Assembly: GCA_032690845.1 (NCBI GenBank)
Contig: CM064434.1
Location: 5,210,108-5,274,107 of the forward strand
Length of the DNA stretch: 64,000 nucleotides
Source: Eleusine coracana subsp. coracana
Taxonomy: Eukaryota > Streptophyta > Magnoliopsida > Poales > Poaceae
Reading direction: 5' to 3'
Part shown: in pieces, positions 59,552 to 64,000 of the stretch
How the letters are laid out: every line of letters begins with the position of its first letter
Numbering within the stretch: the first letter of the stretch is position 1
Notes under the pieces: generated by a model
The model's database searches: none
What the model saw: only the letters and a program-made list of their open reading frames with translations
What the model was told of the DNA's origin: nothing
Made by a program: the position numbers and the translations under genes

Positions 59552-59929
59552 TTTATCTCTTGCTGCCGGCAGTAAGGCTACTTCCGACTTTAGTTGTTAT
59601 CTGTTTTAAAACCTACCCCCACAATGTATCCTGCCGGCAATAGGACTTACTACCCCCTCTTATTTTTACATTATGGATGCCTTAAGAATGCTAAAAGGCG
59701 GCAGAAATTGGTTAGTCAGTACAAATCAATGTTCCTACCACGACATTTTTTTTTCCTGATCATGGATCACATGCTGTCGTCCACTAGAATCCACTAAATG
59801 GTGCCTTTGAAAACTACTCGAGCTCCGTTTATTTAGTCATCTTTATTTAACTAATTTACTGAGACAAAGGACTTCGCGATGTCCACCTGAGCAAAACACA
59901 TGAACCTCTCGCGTGCATGGCTGTATGAG
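59552..59929. other. Upstream flank, nothing identified
   Basis: No gene or repeat is supported. A frame at 59594-59797 has no recognisable domain. Confidence 0.4.
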
Positions 59930-60290
59930 TTGTATTGTCCAAAATACGAACAAATAGTTTTGAGAAACTATTGGTCAATATTTTAAGAGAGTAATTTCAT
60001 AATTATATCATTAAAAATGATTTTATTAGAGAGTCACTTGATATTTTAAAAAATAAAATATCAATTATTAATCATATTAATAATTTATTTTTATTTATGA
60101 TAATATGAAATAATTATTATAAATCTAGAAATCATATTTTTTTATATTACCCTCAAATTAATAAACTATTGATTAGTAGTTATGTTTTTAGATTATTAAA
60201 TCTAAACCATTGATCAAACTATTGACAAATAGTTTCTTAAAACTATTGTTCAATATTTTAGATAATAAAACTACTCTTGAAGAGTTTTGG
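59930..60290. mobile_element. AT-rich MITE, copy B
   Basis: Both ends carry inverted CAATAGTTT/AAACTATTG motifs (TCCAAAATACGAACAAATAG at the left, and the inverse of GTTTTATTATCTAAAATATTG at the right). The right half matches copy A at 23970-24135 in inverse orientation. Boundaries are approximate, and no target duplication was fixed. Confidence 0.6.
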
Positions 60291-62209
60291 AGACACGAGG
60301 TTGGCAAGATACTTGGAGAACAGTTTACGTGAAACTATGAATGAGACAAGTTAGGCTATAATCTTTGATGTCCTCGGCAACCTTCTTCTTGCACAGCTGG
60401 TAAAGTGAAATTTTTGTGTTCTACGCTGCTGAAACTAGCTGTGGAATTTTACTAAGAAACTTCGACTCTACACCCGACTGGAACTGAAATGCTGGTACTT
60501 ATTCAGGAAAACACATTTTCATAAGTTTGACAACATGCCACGCAAAATTTGTTGGAACGTGACATTGTGGTGCATTATTTTGTTGTTCCAAATCTTGTCC
60601 TCCGCTAGTCAGTAGTTCTCTTACAAACACTATTTTGCAGCTGGTATTCATCAATAAGGGCTAAAAATCCGGGTCAGTCCACCACGGCAACTTTGAAACA
60701 ACGTAACATAACCATATCTCCTGACTCCAGATTTGATGACAGGAAGTGGAGGAAGGAAGAATAAAGAAACAAATGTCGGTAATGAATAGAATGACAATGC
60801 TTTTTTGATCCTATATGCAAAATATCCTTCTGAAATTCACGGACATATTTAATGTGACACAAATTTAGTAACAAGGACATTATTGTGGGTGAGGAGGATT
60901 GAATGTATCCCCACCAAGACGGCGCCAGTCCCCTGACGAGACTGGCTTGTACGCAACCTCTAGTGGTACCCCAGCCTAACCCATGATCCAAGTGCACAAC
61001 TGAGAGTCCACATCCTTGTTGTTTGACGACTAGATGGAGCCTGGACCTATATCCACCCAATACCCTGCTCTATTCATTTATGTCACCCGCACCAATGACT
61101 CCGTCACCTCTGTCCTCCAACCAACCCTCCATCTCCATCCTCGCCTCTTTGCGGTCTCTACCGAAGAGCTTAACACATTGCAGAGCCATATAGCAATGGT
61201 AGAGCAAGATAACAAAGTGGACTGGTAGAGCAAGATAACAAAGTGGACATCCGCAATTTTATTTGCGGCTCTACTCTCTACTCTTCTCATGCATTACTTG
61301 TGCCTCACCACAACCAACATCGAGGATTGCAACAGCAAAGTCATATGAGTGAGGAAGCTCTATAGCAAGGTGCAAATCCGAGAGGGTTGCTCACTTGCTC
61401 TGGAATGACTGAGCACCCGAGCCAATCTCGTCCACAAAACTTAAATCAAGCAGGAGGAATCCCACTACCCATGTTGCCCTGCCATCATGGAAGATGCGCA
61501 CAATCCATTCTACGAGCTCCCCCACCCCCACCCCCCACTAATACATGGTGGCCGACTAGGCGTTCAACTACAAAACTTGCTCACCGGAGACCTTTGGAGT
61601 ATATAGCACTGCTTGACCCAGATGTCTAGCCAGACATATAACTCATCATCCTGTGCCACATCTGGAATATCAGCAACAACAAGATATTCTACTCTCTCCT
61701 TGACGCATCCAATATCCTCTATTAAATGATAAGCATCATCAATCTCTAGCACGACCACTACAAGGACGCATGAGAGAGGCAACTATTGAGACCATGGAGA
61801 GAGTGCATTGTTGGTGAGCAACTCCACCATTTGCCTTTTCCCATCCCCTATAGCAAAAATAACAATCATATAGGGGATTGAGGAGCAAAAAAATATCCAT
61901 CCCCCTACTCAGTTTTTGGGCCAATTCCGTGTATGCCATTGCAATTTTTTGGAATCCCGGATCAACCATCGCAAAAGTGGTTATCCGATATGCACCACTG
62001 AGTTATAATTTTTATCCGCTTGATGCCATTATTGACTATTCAACGTCAGTTTGTAGGCAATGGGAGCAGGAAAAGACCATTTTGCCCTTGCTGACAGATT
62101 GTGGATAAATTTGTAATCTGTTTGATGCCATTGTGATGATGCAACTTTCACAACCCACCTCCCGCGCCACCGTTAAACCCTAATACCACTACCTCCAAAT
62201 ACCTGGTTC
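60291..62209. other. Intergenic before the right-edge LINE
   Basis: No gene can be supported. Short frames on both strands between 60674 and 62108 have no domain. A 26-bp tandem duplication (TGGTAGAGCAAGATAACAAA) lies at 61197-61248. Confidence 0.4.
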
Positions 62210-64000
62210 ATCTATGGGGAACATCTAGATCCACTGTCCATGGCGACCTCAGATCGTACCCGCAGGTGGTTCAAGCAAAGTTGCAGCCGGTGGTGATGGT
62301 GGGTGGGCGTGACAGAGGTTGGGGTCGTGAAGGTTTCAGAGCTAGAAGGCCGTCCAGGAGATAGGATTTCACCTGGTGCCGGCAGGAGTGGATGGGAAAA
62401 GAGAAAAATGGAGACTGTGGATCTGAGCTTCCCAATCAAGATCGTTGGGACCCGAAATCAGATCAGGAGTCTTCCAAGGAAGAGGCGGATCGCAAAAGGG
62501 AAGAGGAAGTTGAAAAATCTCGCTGGGGGCACCGTCTAGAAATGCGTGAAGCCAAGCAATGGGATGGCAGCAAGAGGACGATCATAGGGGAACAAGAGAA
62601 AGGAAGTCCCTCAGATCTGGCTGAGAAGCAAGAGGACATCCAAGAGGGGGGCACAAATGGCTCACGGTGAGAACACTTCTGCTGGGCTTGAATGTTTTTG
62701 TTGTTCAAGAGTGCAAGAAACCAAAGAGGTGTGTTTGATGTGCACTTTTTAGTCATATCTCACATCACTGCCGTACAAAATTGCTCTGTGATTATATAAC
62801 TCCATTCTATGCTGCACAAGTAGAAGGTCGGGGGTTCTTTTATATTACTGATTGCTCATTTGAAAACACCTTAAAGGAGAGATCTACTACCGCAATTGTT
62901 TCTGTGCTAAGTGGTTAAATTGAAGTCAATCCTGGGGGGTAATGTCTGGAGTTGGACAACAAAGAAAGTTGCTGATAACAAGTTCTCAGTCAGATTCCCT
63001 TCAACTTAGCTTATAAAAGAGTGGGGTCATTTTAGGCCTTTGGGTATGAGAATTGTTGATGCTCAGATTTGCATTGACCCTTGGAGTGCTGCTTCTGGGG
63101 CAAAAGCTGAATTTCAACAGGCATGGTTCAAGGTTAGAGGTGTTTCATATGATAAGATAAATGAGCAGACTCTAGCATATGTGGGATCCCTGGTTGGAGC
63201 CACTATTGATGTAGATTAGAGATCTCTGAACAGACAAGATTATGTCAAAATAAAAATTTGCTACTGGGATAAAACAAAGGTGCCTACATCTGTGGAAGGA
63301 CTGATCATACCATATCTGTATGATTTCTTCTTTGAGAGAGAAGTGGAGATCCCTTCTCAATCTCCTGAAAGTGCTATCCAGGTACATGTCTCAAAAATAG
63401 AAGAACAACAGCAGGCCAAGAAACCTCGAATGGAGAACAACTCAAGAGGGAATGAGAATACAAAACATTAGACAGGTGGTCAGAGCAGTGGATCGGGGTG
63501 GAAATCAGCTCCCCCAAAGACTTCAGATAGGTCTGATGAGAGTATCCCTAAAAAGATAGCAAGCACAAAGCTCATGGCAGATGCACAAAAGTCTTACATC
63601 CAAATTCTAGTTGGAAATGAGAATGAACAAGAAGGCAAGTCGCAAATATTTGAAGAAACTGATAGTGATGAGGAGTATGATGGGTTGTTTGATGAGCTCG
63701 ACAAACAAAGATGGGGTTTCATGTTCTTGCAAGCAATTGAGACTGGTTAAATGTGACTTTCAGAACAGTCACAAGGAAGTGGGAGAGCAGATCTTGGCTG
63801 GGGAGGGTAAAACAATTACCAACATTGTCTCTGACAAAATGGAAGACATGCAACAGGGTCAGAAGGCTGATGACAAGGAGATTGAAGTGATTCCCAGCAG
63901 CATCATTGAATTTCAGAAGATCAAAGAATCAAGGCAAAGCTCAAGATTGCAGGAGAAGATGATGGGAGAATTATAAGACAAAGTCTCTAAGGAAAGGGAC
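62210..64000 (+). mobile_element. LINE ORF1 region, degenerate, running off the right edge
   Basis: Plus-strand pieces resemble ORF1 of grass L1-type LINEs (DUF4283-like RNA-binding protein). They are EWGHFRPLGMRIVDAQICIDPW (about 63015-63080), EFQQAWFKVRGVSYDKINEQ (about 63110-63170), AYVGSLVGATIDVD (about 63178-63220) and LIIPYLYDFFFEREVEIPSQ (about 63303-63362). A charged N-terminal part lies at 62390-62670. Stops at about 63010, 63220 and 63470, and frameshifts, show decay. ORF2 would lie to the right of the window. Confidence 0.6.

Noticed and set aside
1..64000. CRISPR arrays, bacterial operons or phage systems
   Set aside because: The sequence is plainly plant nuclear DNA with introns and plant transposons. 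No regularly spaced short repeats were seen.

Overview
The window looks like nuclear DNA of a grass (Poaceae). Genes are sparse, introns are GT-AG, and most of the sequence is plant transposable elements: Ty3-gypsy, Ty1-copia, L1-type LINEs, CACTA, PIF/Harbinger-like elements and TRIMs. GC-rich exon islands sit in an AT-rich background. The species cannot be fixed from sequence alone; a panicoid grass is an inference.

Host genes. Three related kinase-only receptor-like kinase genes lie on the minus strand: kinase 1 (1041-2207, last exon not seen), kinase 2 (9711-12166) and kinase 3 (49866-52883). The last two each have five exons and encode 328 residues. They share splice phases, so they descend from one duplicated gene. 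Kinases 2 and 3 each lack a different canonical catalytic residue. A DUF247 membrane protein gene (46769-48613, minus) and a methylesterase-type alpha/beta hydrolase gene (58290-59291, minus) are the other well-supported genes. A degraded F-box-like piece (24610-25152) and an unidentified exon split by a LINE (56824-57966) are broken host sequence.

Layout. 0-13 kb: kinases 1 and 2 with a solo LTR (5417-6615) and a LINE remnant between them. 13.8-23.6 kb: a broken gypsy element, an adjoining minus-strand copia element without reverse transcriptase, a complete non-autonomous CACTA with its target duplication, and a foldback MITE. 24-30 kb: F-box-like remnant and a 3.7-kb LINE. 30-37 kb: a large non-coding gypsy-like element with primer binding site, a 1.33-kb tandem duplication and paired CCGATCGG palindromes. 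37-44 kb: a CACTA end touching a DUF247 exon fragment, then a 5'-truncated Tat-type gypsy element with an antisense multi-exon gene and a 3' LTR. 45-53 kb: DUF247, a 1.09-kb CACTA and kinase 3. 53-64 kb: a PIF/Harbinger-like element with GC-rich cargo, the LINE-split exon, the methylesterase gene and the start of another LINE that runs off the right edge.

No previously undescribed multi-gene system is evident. The most interesting material is how elements changed genes. A CACTA terminus supplies the stop codon of kinase 3. Tiny LTR elements sit in introns of two kinase paralogs. A LINE with a clear target duplication splits a coding exon. A short templated patch disrupts a gypsy integrase. 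A palindrome pair recurs through a non-coding retroelement.
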